A stretch of DNA of 64,000 nt from Pseudomonadales bacterium (GCA_041395945.1 JAWKZN010000003.1:124001-188000); one strand, 5' to 3'; counted from the first letter of the stretch, positions 32,635 to 41,859 are shown. Notes: generated from the letters alone by a model not told the origin. Made by a program: numbers and translations.

Positions 32635-35367
32635 CTATTCGAAGGGTCCGAAATCCTTGTAGCGATCCGGCGCCAGATTTTCGAACTTGGTCAGATTGCC
32701 GATGAAGGACAGCAATACTCGACCGATGGGGCCGTTGCGCTGCTTACCGATAATGATCTCGGCAACGCCTTTCTCAGCGGTATCCGGGTGATAAACCTCG
32801 TCGCGATAGATGAACAGGATCAGGTCTGCATCCTGTTCTATCGCGCCCGAGTTATGACTGACCACCCCATCCGCGAGCCAGCTCGCCGGCCCGGGCACAG
32901 TCAGATCGAAAACTTCCTGCTCTCCCGCAGCCTCGACGGCAACTACCCGATCCCAGAAGAGATCCGTATCCACCCCTCTGCGAACACTCTCGTCATCGGG
33001 AATCTGTGCGTAGTCGGTGATGGTCAGCCGTGACGGTGAGAATGCAAAATGACTCGACCCGCCGCAGGAGGTAGCGCGCAGGCTGGCCATCCCGCGCTGG
33101 GATATCCCCTGAGCGCGCATGACGGCCCGCACATCTGCAAAAGCCTCTTGGGGGAAGGTATCGACATTGGTATTGCGCCGGGTTTCAAGGAGAAGATTTT
33201 CGAGCTTCCGGGCCGCGAGCTGCTTTTCGCCGAACGCGCCCACGACCTCGAGAAAGCGAAGCTGATCCGCACTGCCCGGGACATCGACGTTATACAGAAT
33301 GCTGCTTTTCTGCTGGATGCTTCGCTGTCTCGCAACGATGCCCAGTCGCTGCAGCAACGCAGCCACATCGCACGCAAGTCCCACGCTACAGGTACTGAAA
33401 TAGACCCGCGGAGCCCCACATTGACTGCGGACATGAATACAGCCATCCGTCGCCCACAGGTGCCGGAGCAGGACCGCCAGATTTTCGTCCGGCAGTTCGA
33501 ATACCTGCTCGGGAATTCGCTTGTCGCGGGATCTCTGATTAAAAATGCCGAGTTCCCGCAACCACAGATTCAGCCCCTGCGGATGCCAGCGGTTGCCGTT
33601 GCCACTGAAGACCAGCTGATGCCAGTTACCCCTGCCCGGGTGTCTGCTGACGGTGCTGTCGAATTCTTCGCGTGCAGCCCGTGCGACAAACTCACTGTTC
33701 GCTTCCGAGCCAGTGGTATAGCGAATCGGCTGGCCGCTCAGATAGCTGCCATCGCCGATAAGCTGGCCAAGCAGACCGAGTCGTGCCTGTGACCAGGGCT
33801 GCACTGCGGTGACCACCGGCAGCTTTCGAGCCAGTGCAATCCGCTCCTGCGGCTTCACTTCGTCCAATCGCACCCAGCCTCGTCCTGTGTAGAGACGGTG
33901 ACGGGGGGTCGCGATCAGCTCTCTGCCGCTGGCAAGACGCAGTCGCCGTACAGCACGCCGACCAACCGACCAGACTTTGTCGCTGCGGGCTCTGACGATT
34001 CTGCCAGCACCATCCATCGCCAGAACTTCGGGTTCAGTGCCGACGAGCGCACGGATCGGCACTCGGCGGCCATCTGCAAGATTCACCAGCGTGTCGCCAA
34101 CGACACACTCCCGCAGATCGGCCATCAGCGGTCGCTTATCCGTACGGCTTTCGAGCCCCCGGTTGAGCTGTGACAGAGCCAGCAGCGGGCAGCGCATTTC
34201 CTTTGCAATCGCTTTCAGGGAGCGGGAAATTTCGGAGATCTCGTTGGTGCGGTTCTCCGAGGTCCCCGCCACCCGCATGAGCTGCAGATAGTCGACCACG
34301 ATGAGGCCGAGCCCGCCGGCTTCCCGGGCTACTCTGCGCGCACGGGTGCGCAGGTCGTTGGGGGTGAGCGCGGGGGTGTCGTCGATATAGAGTTTCTTGT
34401 CTTTGAGCTGACTCACCGCCGAAGTGAAGCGCGGCCAGTCATCTTCGTGCATGTCGCCCGTGCGCATCCTTGTCTGATCGATGCGGCCGAGGGAGGAAAG
34501 CATGCGCACCACGAGCTGGTCCGAAGGCATCTCCATACTGAATACGAGCACCGCCCCCTCTCCGACCATCGCTGCATGTTCAGCAATGTTCAGAGCCAGC
34601 GCGGTCTTTCCCATGGAGGGTCGACCCGCAACGATCACCAGATCCGCCGGCTGCAGGCCGGCCGTCTTCTTGTCCAGGTCGTCGAAACCGGTGGCGAGTC
34701 CGGTGATCGGACTGCGGGAGGCATAGAGTTTCTCTATCCGGTCCACGGCACGATTGAGCAGGGGCATCACGCTTTCCGGACCACCGCCCTTCATGCGCCC
34801 TTCGGAAATCTGGAACACTTCCTGTTCGGCCAGATCCAGCAGCTCTGCGCTCGGGCGACCATCCCGGGAAAAGGCAGACTCGGCGATCCTCTGGGCTGCG
34901 CCGATGAGCTGACGCAGGGTGGAGAGTTCGCGCACAATCTGGGCGTAAGCGACCACATTGCTGGCACCCGGCGTCGACTCAGCAAGTTCGGCCAGATAAG
35001 CGAGCCCGCCGGCTTTCTCGAGCTGACCCTTCGACTGCAGCCGCTCGGACAATGTGATGGCATCCAGCGGCTGATCGTCGGCGGACAGAGCTGTCATGGC
35101 ATCGAAGATGATCTGATGCTGAGATCGGTAGAAGTCGCTGGTGCCGAGCACTTCAGCCACGTTGAACCAGGCGTCGTTATCGAGCATCAACCCACCCAGC
35201 GTCGACTGCTCGGCCTCGATCGAGTGCGGGGGCACTTTCAACGCGCGGGTTGCGCGATTCATTGGCGGGGGTGCCGGCTGGTCGGCAGGGTCGGCCGGCA
35301 CCATGCGACCCTCATCGGAGCTGTGGGAGACACCTTCTTGACTATCGCCGGGAGCGCTATCAGACAT
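32635..35367 (-). CDS. dnaB: Replicative DNA helicase DnaB, interrupted by an intein
   Basis: A 910-residue precursor. Residues 1-420 and 840-910 together make a 491-residue DnaB (E. coli 471). The extein has a 40-residue extra N-terminal extension, the N-terminal hairpin domain, the linker, Walker A GRPSMGKT (248-255), Walker B LIVVDYLQLM, and LALSQLNRGLESRTDKRPLM. The intein sits between Glu420 and Ser840 in the strongly conserved DLRE|SGAIEQDADLILF segment. Splicing is needed to make active helicase. It lies in the conserved rplI-dnaB-radA order. The start ATG matches the family. Confidence 0.96.
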   Translation of the reverse strand: MSDSAPGDSQEGVSHSSDEGRMVPADPADQPAPPPMNRATRALKVPPHSIEAEQSTLGGLMLDNDAWFNVAEVLGTSDFYRSQHQIIFDAMTALSADDQPLDAITLSERLQSKGQLEKAGGLAYLAELAESTPGASNVVAYAQIVRELSTLRQLIGAAQRIAESAFSRDGRPSAELLDLAEQEVFQISEGRMKGGGPESVMPLLNRAVDRIEKLYASRSPITGLATGFDDLDKKTAGLQPADLVIVAGRPSMGKTALALNIAEHAAMVGEGAVLVFSMEMPSDQLVVRMLSSLGRIDQTRMRTGDMHEDDWPRFTSAVSQLKDKKLYIDDTPALTPNDLRTRARRVAREAGGLGLIVVDYLQLMRVAGTSENRTNEISEISRSLKAIAKEMRCPLLALSQLNRGLESRTDKRPLMADLRECVVGDTLVNLADGRRVPIRALVGTEPEVLAMDGAGRIVRARSDKVWSVGRRAVRRLRLASGRELIATPRHRLYTGRGWVRLDEVKPQERIALARKLPVVTAVQPWSQARLGLLGQLIGDGSYLSGQPIRYTTGSEANSEFVARAAREEFDSTVSRHPGRGNWHQLVFSGNGNRWHPQGLNLWLRELGIFNQRSRDKRIPEQVFELPDENLAVLLRHLWATDGCIHVRSQCGAPRVYFSTCSVGLACDVAALLQRLGIVARQRSIQQKSSILYNVDVPGSADQLRFLEVVGAFGEKQLAARKLENLLLETRRNTNVDTFPQEAFADVRAVMRAQGISQRGMASLRATSCGGSSHFAFSPSRLTITDYAQIPDDESVRRGVDTDLFWDRVVAVEAAGEQEVFDLTVPGPASWLADGVVSHNSGAIEQDADLILFIYRDEVYHPDTAEKGVAEIIIGKQRNGPIGRVLLSFIGNLTKFENLAPDRYKDFGPFE
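32851..34107 (-). mobile_element. DnaB intein with LAGLIDADG homing endonuclease domain
   Basis: 419 residues, from Cys421 (TGT at 34105-34107) to Asn839 (AAC at 32851-32853). Block A is CVVGDTLVNLADGRRVPI, block B is ELIATPRHRLYT with the TxxH motif ending in His490, block F is VFDLTVPGPASWLADG and block G is VVSHN with Ser840 as the +1 nucleophile. LGLLGQLIGDG (530-540) and LLRHLWATDG (633-642) are the two LAGLIDADG helices, each ending with an acidic residue, so the endonuclease looks intact. The insertion is two residues upstream of the Synechocystis-type DnaB intein site (SG|SIEQ). Confidence 0.95.
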
Positions 35368-35521
35368 CGCGCAGATTGAGTTTCGTTACGGGGAGACAGC
35401 GTCGGATGTTGTGCTGCGCATTGCAAGAAGAAATTCTCCTTGCATGCAGCGAGTGGGTACAACGGCGTGCACGGCGGCCGCCATGCGGCGTCTGCAGCGG
35501 CGCGGTGCGCCGCCGGTCCGT

Positions 35522-35968
35522 TTACTCAGCGACGACCGAGAGTTTGATGGTAGCTGTCACATCAGAGTGCAGCTGCACGTCGATCTCGTACTCACCGATT
35601 GTGCGTATCACGCCATCAGGCAGTCGGACCTCGCTCTTCTCAACCTCGATGCTTTCCCGGGTGACCGCTTCCGCGATGTCCTGGGTGCCGACGGAGCCGT
35701 AGAGCTTACCTTCTTCGCCTGCTTTCACCACGATGGTGATCGCCAGGTCCTTGAGTCTGTCGGCGCGCGCCTGCGCCGCGCCAAGCAGTTCGTTGGCAGC
35801 GCTTTCGAGCTCGGCGCGACGGGTTTCGAAGTGGGATCGCGCCTCATCGGAAGCACGCACCGCCTTACCTTTGGGAATCAGATAGTTGCGTGCATAACCG
35901 GGCCGCACATTCACTTCCTCGCCGAGATCGCCGAGGTTACGAAGTCTTTCCAGAAGAATTACGTTCAT
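35522..35968 (-). CDS. rplI: 50S ribosomal protein L9
   Basis: A 148-residue L9, starting MNVILLERLRNLGDLGEEVN, then VRPGYARNYLIPKGKAVRAS, which is the conserved N-terminal rRNA-binding domain. A long helix links it to the C-terminal domain with GKLYGSVGTQDIAEAV. It binds the 23S rRNA near the base of L1 stalk and helps keep reading frame. It follows rpsR by 11 bp. Confidence 0.97.
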   Translation of the reverse strand: MNVILLERLRNLGDLGEEVNVRPGYARNYLIPKGKAVRASDEARSHFETRRAELESAANELLGAAQARADRLKDLAITIVVKAGEEGKLYGSVGTQDIAEAVTRESIEVEKSEVRLPDGVIRTIGEYEIDVQLHSDVTATIKLSVVAE

Positions 35969-35979
35969 GTCTGTCAGGC

Positions 35980-36204
35980 CTATCTGTGCTGATCGGTATA
36001 GGGGAGCAGCGCCAGGTAACGTGCGCGCTTGATCTCCGTGGCAAGTTCACGCTGCTGGCGCGCGGTGGCACCCGTGATGCGGCTCGGCACGATCTTGCCG
36101 GTTTCGGTGATGTACTGGCGCAGCAGTTCCAGGTTCTTGTAGTCGACTTCCTGGCCTTCACCGCCCAGACGACTGAATTTCTTGCGTCCGAATCCTCTTC
36201 TCAT
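35980..36204 (-). CDS. rpsR: 30S ribosomal protein S18
   Basis: A 74-residue S18, RRGFGRKKFSRLGGEGQEVD at the start, then YKNLELLRQYITETGKIVPS and RITGATARQQRELATEIKRA, all standard. The start ATG overlaps the rpsF stop by 4 bases (ATGA). A longer frame on the same strand at 35937 is a shadow. S18 pairs with S6 on the platform of the small subunit. Confidence 0.97.
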   Translation of the reverse strand: MRRGFGRKKFSRLGGEGQEVDYKNLELLRQYITETGKIVPSRITGATARQQRELATEIKRARYLALLPYTDQHR

Positions 36205-36686
36205 CGGTTGTCCTCCTCGTCGTCGTCGCCATCCTCATCGTCGTTGTCGTCGGTCTGATCTTCGTCGTCATCGTTTGAATCGTCGCCATCTTCCCGCTGG
36301 GCACGACGCTCGGCATATTCCTGTTCACGACGGGCTTCCCGCTCGCGCTCCTTCTCCTGGTCACGCAACTCCTCTTCGAAGATCTTCGAATGACCGGTGA
36401 TGGCTTCCTTGCGCTTGATGATGAGATTGCGGATCACGGCGTCGTTGAAACGGAAGGCGCTTTCCAGCTCCTTCAGTGTCTCGCCGTCGATCTCGACGTT
36501 CATCATGATGTAGTGGGCTTTGTGGATCTTGGCGATGGGGAACGTCATCTGCCGTCGGCCCCAGTCCTCGGTGCGGTGGACCTTGCCATTGCCGCGCTCG
36601 ATGAGGCTCTGGTAGCGCTCGATCATTCCCGGCACCTGATCACTCTGATCGGGATGCACGAGGAATACGATTTCATAGTGTCGCAT
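36201..36686 (-). CDS. rpsF: 30S ribosomal protein S6 with long acidic tail
   Basis: A 161-residue S6 (E. coli 131-135). Residues 1-100 are the normal ferredoxin-like fold (MRHYEIVFLVHPDQSDQVPG, HYIMMNVEIDG, FRFNDAVIRNLIIKR). After that comes a charged helix (EELRDQEKEREREARREQEY) and then a 30-residue tail in which 21 residues are Asp or Glu (about 132-161). In E. coli RimK adds glutamates to S6; here an acidic tail is encoded in the gene. The DNA is a GAC/GAT-rich trinucleotide run. S6, S18 and L9 form the operon. Confidence 0.97.
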   Translation of the reverse strand: MRHYEIVFLVHPDQSDQVPGMIERYQSLIERGNGKVHRTEDWGRRQMTFPIAKIHKAHYIMMNVEIDGETLKELESAFRFNDAVIRNLIIKRKEAITGHSKIFEEELRDQEKEREREARREQEYAERRAQREDGDDSNDDDEDQTDDNDDEDGDDDEEDNR

Positions 36687-37179
36687 GCGTCTTGGGACTC
36701 CTTTCGGTGTAACCGCCTCCGCTCAGGGGGCTGCCCGCTGGCGTGAAGCAAGGACCCGAAGCCGGCCACGGGGGGTGGATTCGGGGTCGCGCATTGTACG
36801 GAGGGGCACGTGGGGATGCAAACGGCAAGAGGCGAAGGGGGTTCGGAAGGAGGTTGATCAGTGCGCGGTCGAGGACCTGCTGCCCCGGGCCTGGCTCGTA
36901 CTCGGAGCGCTCGCGCGTCTGTAGATCCTGCGTCGCGTCCGAATCGCGGATGGCGTTGCTGCGCTCCTGCGACCGCCGGATCTTGGATCGATCGCGAAGC
37001 TGGGGTGGAGCGGGGGGTGTGGCGGACCGTGGAGCGAGGCCGAGTGCGGCGGATTGACTCGTGTTCCTGCGCGAGGCAACTCCGCCAATCGAGGGCAGCC
37101 CGGAGGGCCCGAGCGTAGGTCCGCCACACCCCCCGCTCCACCCCAGCATCTCAAGCAGCTCCGAATAGAGACCCGCCGG
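36687..37179. other. Gene-free region upstream of rpsF
   Basis: The 493 bp between the rpsF start and the insertion element hold no credible gene. The part nearest rpsF must carry its promoter and leader, which I could not place. From 36850 to 36880 it has a segment that matches, on the opposite strand, the end of the repeat near 49.5 kb. The perfect inverted repeat at 36999-37147 is listed separately. Confidence 0.5.
36999..37147. repeat. Long hairpin repeat, family B copy 1
   Basis: Perfect 30-bp inverted arms at 36999-37028 and 37118-37147 flank an 89-bp interior. Inside is a smaller inverted pair GGCGGA/TCCGCC around TTGACTCGTGTTCCTGCGCG. The interior 37054-37123 resembles 49393-49463 in sequence and spacing, including TTGACTCG, TGTTCCT, GCGAGGCAA and CGAGGGCA. 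Confidence 0.88.
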
Positions 37180-38919
37180 CTAGCCCGCATCGCTCACCGA
37201 TTGGGTAGTTGAGGCAGTTTACGGGATATTTTGAGCTGCGAGTCAGCTGCTGATCGGCGATGGTAACGATTGGTTGGGCAGGCTGCAGCGTATTGGCCGA
37301 TTGCCGTGTTGTTTTCTCTTCAGCGGGGGTGTTTTGTGCGATTGAGGCGAACGCCTCCTCCGGCGACTGCCGGCTGAACATTCCTGACCAGTATTCGAAC
37401 TTTATCCGGGTGGTGCCCAGGCTGGATGGCGGCGTAGGTTGGCGAGGATCTGTGCAAAGTCACTGGCAGGATAAGCCTCGGAGAACGACAACCAGACCTT
37501 GCGTACCGAGATACGGATCCGTGCACCGATCTTCAACAGCTTCAGGCGGATGGTCGTGCACTGGGCTCTGGCGTGTTGTGTGCCCATGAGGCCAAGACGA
37601 CGCAGCCCGTGCATCAACACGTAAGCGAACGAGGAGAAGTACAGCCGTAGCTGATTGGCGCGCAGCGTCGCCGTGCTGGTGCGGTCGGCAAAGAGCCCCA
37701 GTTGCTGCTCCTTGATGCGGTTCTCCATTTCGCCGCGCACACAGTAGAGTTTTTCGTAAAGCCGCCTGGCACCGGCACGGCTGACAGGTAAGTTGGTCAC
37801 CACGAACCGTGGGTTGGCTTTACCCGGCAGGTACTCGGCTTTGCCGATAACGCGCCGCTCGCACGACCAGGACTTGCGGGTCCGATAGCGGAAGTCACGG
37901 AACCGCCGGGCCGCTTTGCCGGTTTGCTCGTACTCCACCTGGGCCTCCGCCATCTCCCGGCCCAACGCTCGATGCAGCCGCTTATTGCGGGCCAGGCCCA
38001 GCACATAGCGGACACGATTTTCCTCGCACCAGCGCATGATCGCATCCCGACAGAACCCCGAGTCGCCACGGATCACGATGCGCGTCTTCGGCCAGTGCGC
38101 CCGGATCTGGCCAACGATCCGCTCAAGCTCTTCCACACTCCCGGCCGCACCGTCTGCGTTCGATGGCCGCAGCCGCGCACACAACAGGTGCTCGCCACAG
38201 AAGATGTACAGCGGCAGATAACAGTAACAGCGGTAGTAACCGTGGAAGAAGCGGCCTTCCTGATGGCCGTGCAGCGGATCATCGGTTGCATCCAGATCCA
38301 GCCAGATCTCCCGCGGTGGCACATCGTGGGCCTCAATGAACAGGTCCACCAGCAACCGGTCAAGCGCCTGCGGATCCGCAGCGATCTTCTTGTAGCGATC
38401 ACTGGCCGCCGAGGCCGGTGTGGTCAACTCCAGTCGATTCAGCGTGCTCGATCCGGCCAGCGGATACCCCTCTGTCACGGTCTCGCTCGCGGTCTTCACC
38501 CGTGAGATCCCGTTTACCAACCAACAGCGCCAGCACGCTGTCCGAGCGCAGCCCATCGTGATCGTTGAGATCTGCATAACCCAGCCCCAGACCGTAGACG
38601 CGTTGCGCCACCAGCGCGTGGACACTGTGTTCGATACTGTTCGGATTACGGTAATCGGTGAAGCAGCCGGCGAGTCGACTGAGCATGCCCAGCCGCTGAT
38701 CCACCTCTCGCAGCAGCAGTCCGCCACCGTCGGACGTGATCCGGCCACCATCGAATCGACCGATCACCTGACGGCGATCCAGTGCGTGAAATTTCAGTTG
38801 CTCGGGATTACACTCTGTCGCCATAGGCCTCTCGTTTTGGTGTGATAAGTGCTTGCCAGCACTCACTTTATGCACCAGACAGAGGCCTATTTCCATTACA
38901 TCGGTGAGATTGGGCTAGG
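37180..38919 (-). mobile_element. IS1380-family insertion sequence
   Basis: About 1.74 kb with one transposase gene. The ends are imperfect inverted repeats: CTAGCCCGCATCGCTCACCG on the left and, on the opposite strand at the right, CCTAGCCCAATCTCACCGAT. The CCTAG end resembles ends of other IS1380 members. I see no clear 4-bp target duplication. Inside the right end a 10-bp inverted pair ATAGGCCTCT/AGAGGCCTAT lies at 38823-38889. The 220 bp between the left end and the transposase stop hold no gene. Confidence 0.85.
37402..38824 (-). pseudogene. IS1380-family transposase, frameshifted
   Basis: The N-terminal part (MATECNPEQLKFHALDRRQV, then RITSDGGGLLLREVDQRLG) starts at 38824, and the rest (STLNRLELTTPASAASDRYK, IWLDLDATDDPLHGHQEG, IRGDSGFCRDAIMRW, YCVRGEMENRIKEQQLGLFA) continues in a different frame to 37402. 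These carry the DDE residues expected (first Asp in LDLDATDDP, second in RGDSGF, Glu in MENRIKE). The switch is at 38467-38470, where a run of four G (minus strand) has one G more than the frame RG-YPLAGSSTLN needs. A single-base insertion is the simplest reading. Confidence 0.85.
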
Positions 38920-39658
38920 AGGCGCCGCCGAGCCCCCGCTGCCGCACCGCCTCGAACAGCAGCACGCCGGTGGCAACGGACACATTGAGACTTTCCATAC
39001 CCCCGGCCATGGGAATCCGGACCAGGTAGTCACAGTGTTTGACGGTCAGCGGCCGTAGACCTTTCTCTTCACCACCGAGGATGAAGGCAATGTCCCGGGT
39101 GAGATCGACGCTCGACCAGTCCGCTTCGGCACTGCCCATGGCGCCCACCAGCCACACGCCCTGAGCCTGCAGCCACTCGAGCCTGCGGGCCAGGTTGGTG
39201 ACCTCGAAAATCCGCAGACGTTCGGCAGCGCCCGCCGCGGTCTTGAGTGCCACCGCAGACAGCGGCGCGCTGCGGCGCCTCGGCAGCAGCACGGCCTGCA
39301 CACCGGCGGCGGCGGCCGAACGCAGACAGGCACCCAGGTTTCTGGGGTCCTGGACCCCATCGAGGACGAGCAGCAGCTTCGGCGACGGCAGCGACTCCCA
39401 GATGGATTCGAGATCGCCTTCCCCTGCCGGGGCGAGTTCATGGCAGTTCGCCGCAATGCCCTGGTGCGCATCGCCTGCGTTCCTGTCGAACCAGCGCCGG
39501 TCCACAAATTCCACCCGGACCTGGGCGTTGCGCGCCAGCTCAATGATCCGTTCGGCCCGCTCGTCACGCCGTCCGCGCAGCAGAAACAGGGTCCTGATCC
39601 GGCCAGGAGACTGCTCGAGCAGGGCCGAGACGGCATGAAAGCCGTGGACGTCCGTCAT
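38915..39658 (-). CDS. rlmB: 23S rRNA 2'-O-methyltransferase RlmB (G2251)
   Basis: A 247-residue SpoU-type methyltransferase. The N-terminal domain starts TDVHGFHAVSALLEQSPGRI. The SPOUT knot has LLVLDGVQDPRNLGACLRSA, DIAFILGGEEKGLRPLTVKH and the final GGMESLNVSVATGVLLFEAV. Its ATG overlaps the rnr stop. The protein ends RQRGLGGAS, a few residues longer than relatives, and the stop codon TAG lies in the IS1380 end. Confidence 0.95.
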   Translation of the reverse strand: MTDVHGFHAVSALLEQSPGRIRTLFLLRGRRDERAERIIELARNAQVRVEFVDRRWFDRNAGDAHQGIAANCHELAPAGEGDLESIWESLPSPKLLLVLDGVQDPRNLGACLRSAAAAGVQAVLLPRRRSAPLSAVALKTAAGAAERLRIFEVTNLARRLEWLQAQGVWLVGAMGSAEADWSSVDLTRDIAFILGGEEKGLRPLTVKHCDYLVRIPMAGGMESLNVSVATGVLLFEAVRQRGLGGAS

Positions 39659-41859
39659 CGCCGACGGTTTTTCCGGCCAGCGCCACCGGACCGCTTGCCA
39701 CCACTGGCTGTTTTATCCTTGCCCGCCTTGGCGCTGCCAGTGCTGCTGTCCGATTTGCCGGATCTGGCGCCTTTACCGCCCCGGCCTTTACGGCCCCGGG
39801 CAGTTCCGCCACCTGCGACCGTCTCGGCCAGCACCAGGGTCAGCTTGCCCTGTTCGGGCAGCGCTTCTTCAAGTCGCACCGAGATGGAGTCACCCAGACG
39901 GAACCGCCGACCGTTGCGTTCCCCCACCAGGCTCATGGAATCCGAGTGAAACTGAAAATAATCAGAGCCCAGCTCGGAAATGTGCACCAGTCCCTGCACG
40001 AAATAGCCTTTCAGCTCCACAAACAGCCCGAATTCGGTGACACCCATGATCATGCCATCGAAGGTCTCGCCGATGCGGCCGGCGACGTACTCGCACTTGA
40101 GCCAGGCATCCACACCCCAGCCGACGGCCTCGGCGCGGCGCTCGGTCAGGGAGATGTGCTCGCCAACCGTCACCAGCTGATCCATTGCCAGGGGCGGCGC
40201 TTCACCATGGAGCACGGCCTTGATCGCCCGGTGCACCACCAGATCGGCATAGCGGCGGATGGGCGAGGTGAAGTGCATGTAGCGTTCCAGGGCCAGACCG
40301 AAATGGCCGGCGTTTTCCGGCGAATACACCGCCTGGGTCAGACAGCGCAGGACGATCATCTCGAACACCCAGCCGTCGCTGCGGGCGTTCAGCTGGGTGA
40401 GGGCCTGCTGCACCATCAGCGGAGTCAGGTTGCCACTCGCCTGACGCAGCCCGGCGGAGGCCAGGGTCTGGCGCATACGCTCCATGCGTTCCGCATCGGG
40501 CCGTTCGTGGACCCGATAGAGTCCGTGCCTGCCAGCCTGCTCGAGGAACGAAGCCGCGGAAATGTTGGCCGAGATCATGGCCTCTTCGATCAGCAGATGG
40601 GCTTCGAGGCGGTGCACGGGATGCACGGCCACCACCCGCCCTTCGCGCAGTTCCAGACGGCATTCGTGGGTCTCGAAGTCCAGCGCGCCCCGCTCTTCCC
40701 GGGCGGCGCGCAGGGCGTGGTAGACGTCCTTCAGCGCCGTCAGCGAGCGAGTCACCTCCGGCTCGACATCGAGCACGCCTTCGTCCAGAAATTCCTGGAC
40801 CCGCTCGTAGGTGAGGCGCTGCCAGCTGCGGATGACGGCCTCATAAAACTCGAACCTGGTGATCCTGCCGCGATTGCTGATCTGCATCTCGCAGACCATG
40901 GACAGCCGGGGCACCTGGGGCTTGAGTGAGCAGAGCTCGTTCGACAGTGCTTCCGGCAGCATCGGCACGACCCGATCAGGCAGGTAGACGCTGTTGCCCC
41001 GCTCCAGCGCGCTGAGGTCCAGTGCACTGCCGGCCTTCACATAATGCGCGACATCGGCAATCGCCACGATCAGCCGCCACCCGCCCCGCCGCGGTTCGGT
41101 ATAGACCGCGTCATCGAAGTCCCGCGCGGTCGCGCCATCGATCGTCACCAGCGGCAGATCCATCAGGGAGCGGCGCTGGGGGAAGCGCCCGGCGTCGACC
41201 TTGTGGGGCAGCTTCGCCACCTGGGCATCCACACCCCCGGGCCACAGTGTGGGCACCCCTTCGCTGGACAGCCAGGTTTCCACCGCCTGCTCTACCCCGC
41301 CACCGGCACCGAGGGTGTCGATCACCCGGCCGCGCAGGCTGCGCTGTTCTTCACCGAGGACCTCCACCCGCACCGTCGTGCCTTCCGCCGGTGCGGACTC
41401 GGCGTCTACCAGGTCGATCCGACCCCGATAATCGGCGCTTAAGGACTCGACATAGGCATACCGGCCCCGGCCACGGACCACGCCGACCAGCAGCGCGGTC
41501 GAGCGGTTGAGCACTTTGAGGACATGGACTTCGCCGTCGAGGATGCGGGCTTCGACCTCGTCTCCGGGTCGCAGCCAGGTGCGACGGTCGCGCTCCAGCG
41601 GCAGTCCCGCAAAAGTCAGGCCCTTGCCGGCCCGCTCGATCAGTCCGGACTGGGAGCTGCCAGCGGCAATCAGGTGATAGGCGCCCGCGTGATCGCGCCC
41701 CAGTTCGCCACTGCGGACCATGCCCGCCAGCAGCTGGCGCAGGTCGCGCCGTTCGGCGGAATTCGTGACATCGAAGGCAACCACAAGGTCGCGCCAGGCG
41801 GCTGGTCCGCCAAGCGCTTCAAGGTGTTGTGTCAGCGCTTTCGCGTTGATGGGTTTCAA
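39655..41859 (-). CDS. rnr: Ribonuclease R
   Basis: A 734-residue RNase II-family exonuclease. It starts at TTG with an AGGAAAA site. An N-terminal winged helix and cold-shock domains (about 1-200) lead to the RNB domain with DLPLVTIDGATARDFDDAVY and RGNSVYLPDRVVPMLPEALS, then HFTSPIRRYADLVVHRAIKA and an S1 domain. The C-terminal 60 residues are Lys/Gly/Ser-rich, as in other RNase R. It degrades structured RNA, including rRNA and tmRNA-tagged messages. Partner gene rlmB follows, overlapping by 4 bases. Confidence 0.96.
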   Translation of the reverse strand: MKPINAKALTQHLEALGGPAAWRDLVVAFDVTNSAERRDLRQLLAGMVRSGELGRDHAGAYHLIAAGSSQSGLIERAGKGLTFAGLPLERDRRTWLRPGDEVEARILDGEVHVLKVLNRSTALLVGVVRGRGRYAYVESLSADYRGRIDLVDAESAPAEGTTVRVEVLGEEQRSLRGRVIDTLGAGGGVEQAVETWLSSEGVPTLWPGGVDAQVAKLPHKVDAGRFPQRRSLMDLPLVTIDGATARDFDDAVYTEPRRGGWRLIVAIADVAHYVKAGSALDLSALERGNSVYLPDRVVPMLPEALSNELCSLKPQVPRLSMVCEMQISNRGRITRFEFYEAVIRSWQRLTYERVQEFLDEGVLDVEPEVTRSLTALKDVYHALRAAREERGALDFETHECRLELREGRVVAVHPVHRLEAHLLIEEAMISANISAASFLEQAGRHGLYRVHERPDAERMERMRQTLASAGLRQASGNLTPLMVQQALTQLNARSDGWVFEMIVLRCLTQAVYSPENAGHFGLALERYMHFTSPIRRYADLVVHRAIKAVLHGEAPPLAMDQLVTVGEHISLTERRAEAVGWGVDAWLKCEYVAGRIGETFDGMIMGVTEFGLFVELKGYFVQGLVHISELGSDYFQFHSDSMSLVGERNGRRFRLGDSISVRLEEALPEQGKLTLVLAETVAGGGTARGRKGRGGKGARSGKSDSSTGSAKAGKDKTASGGKRSGGAGRKNRRR

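Noticed and set aside
36673..37149. 158-codon frame upstream of rpsF
   Set aside because: It follows the palindromic repeat; the similarity of its 'ALINLL' segment to a frame near 49.5 kb is explained by the shared repeat DNA.
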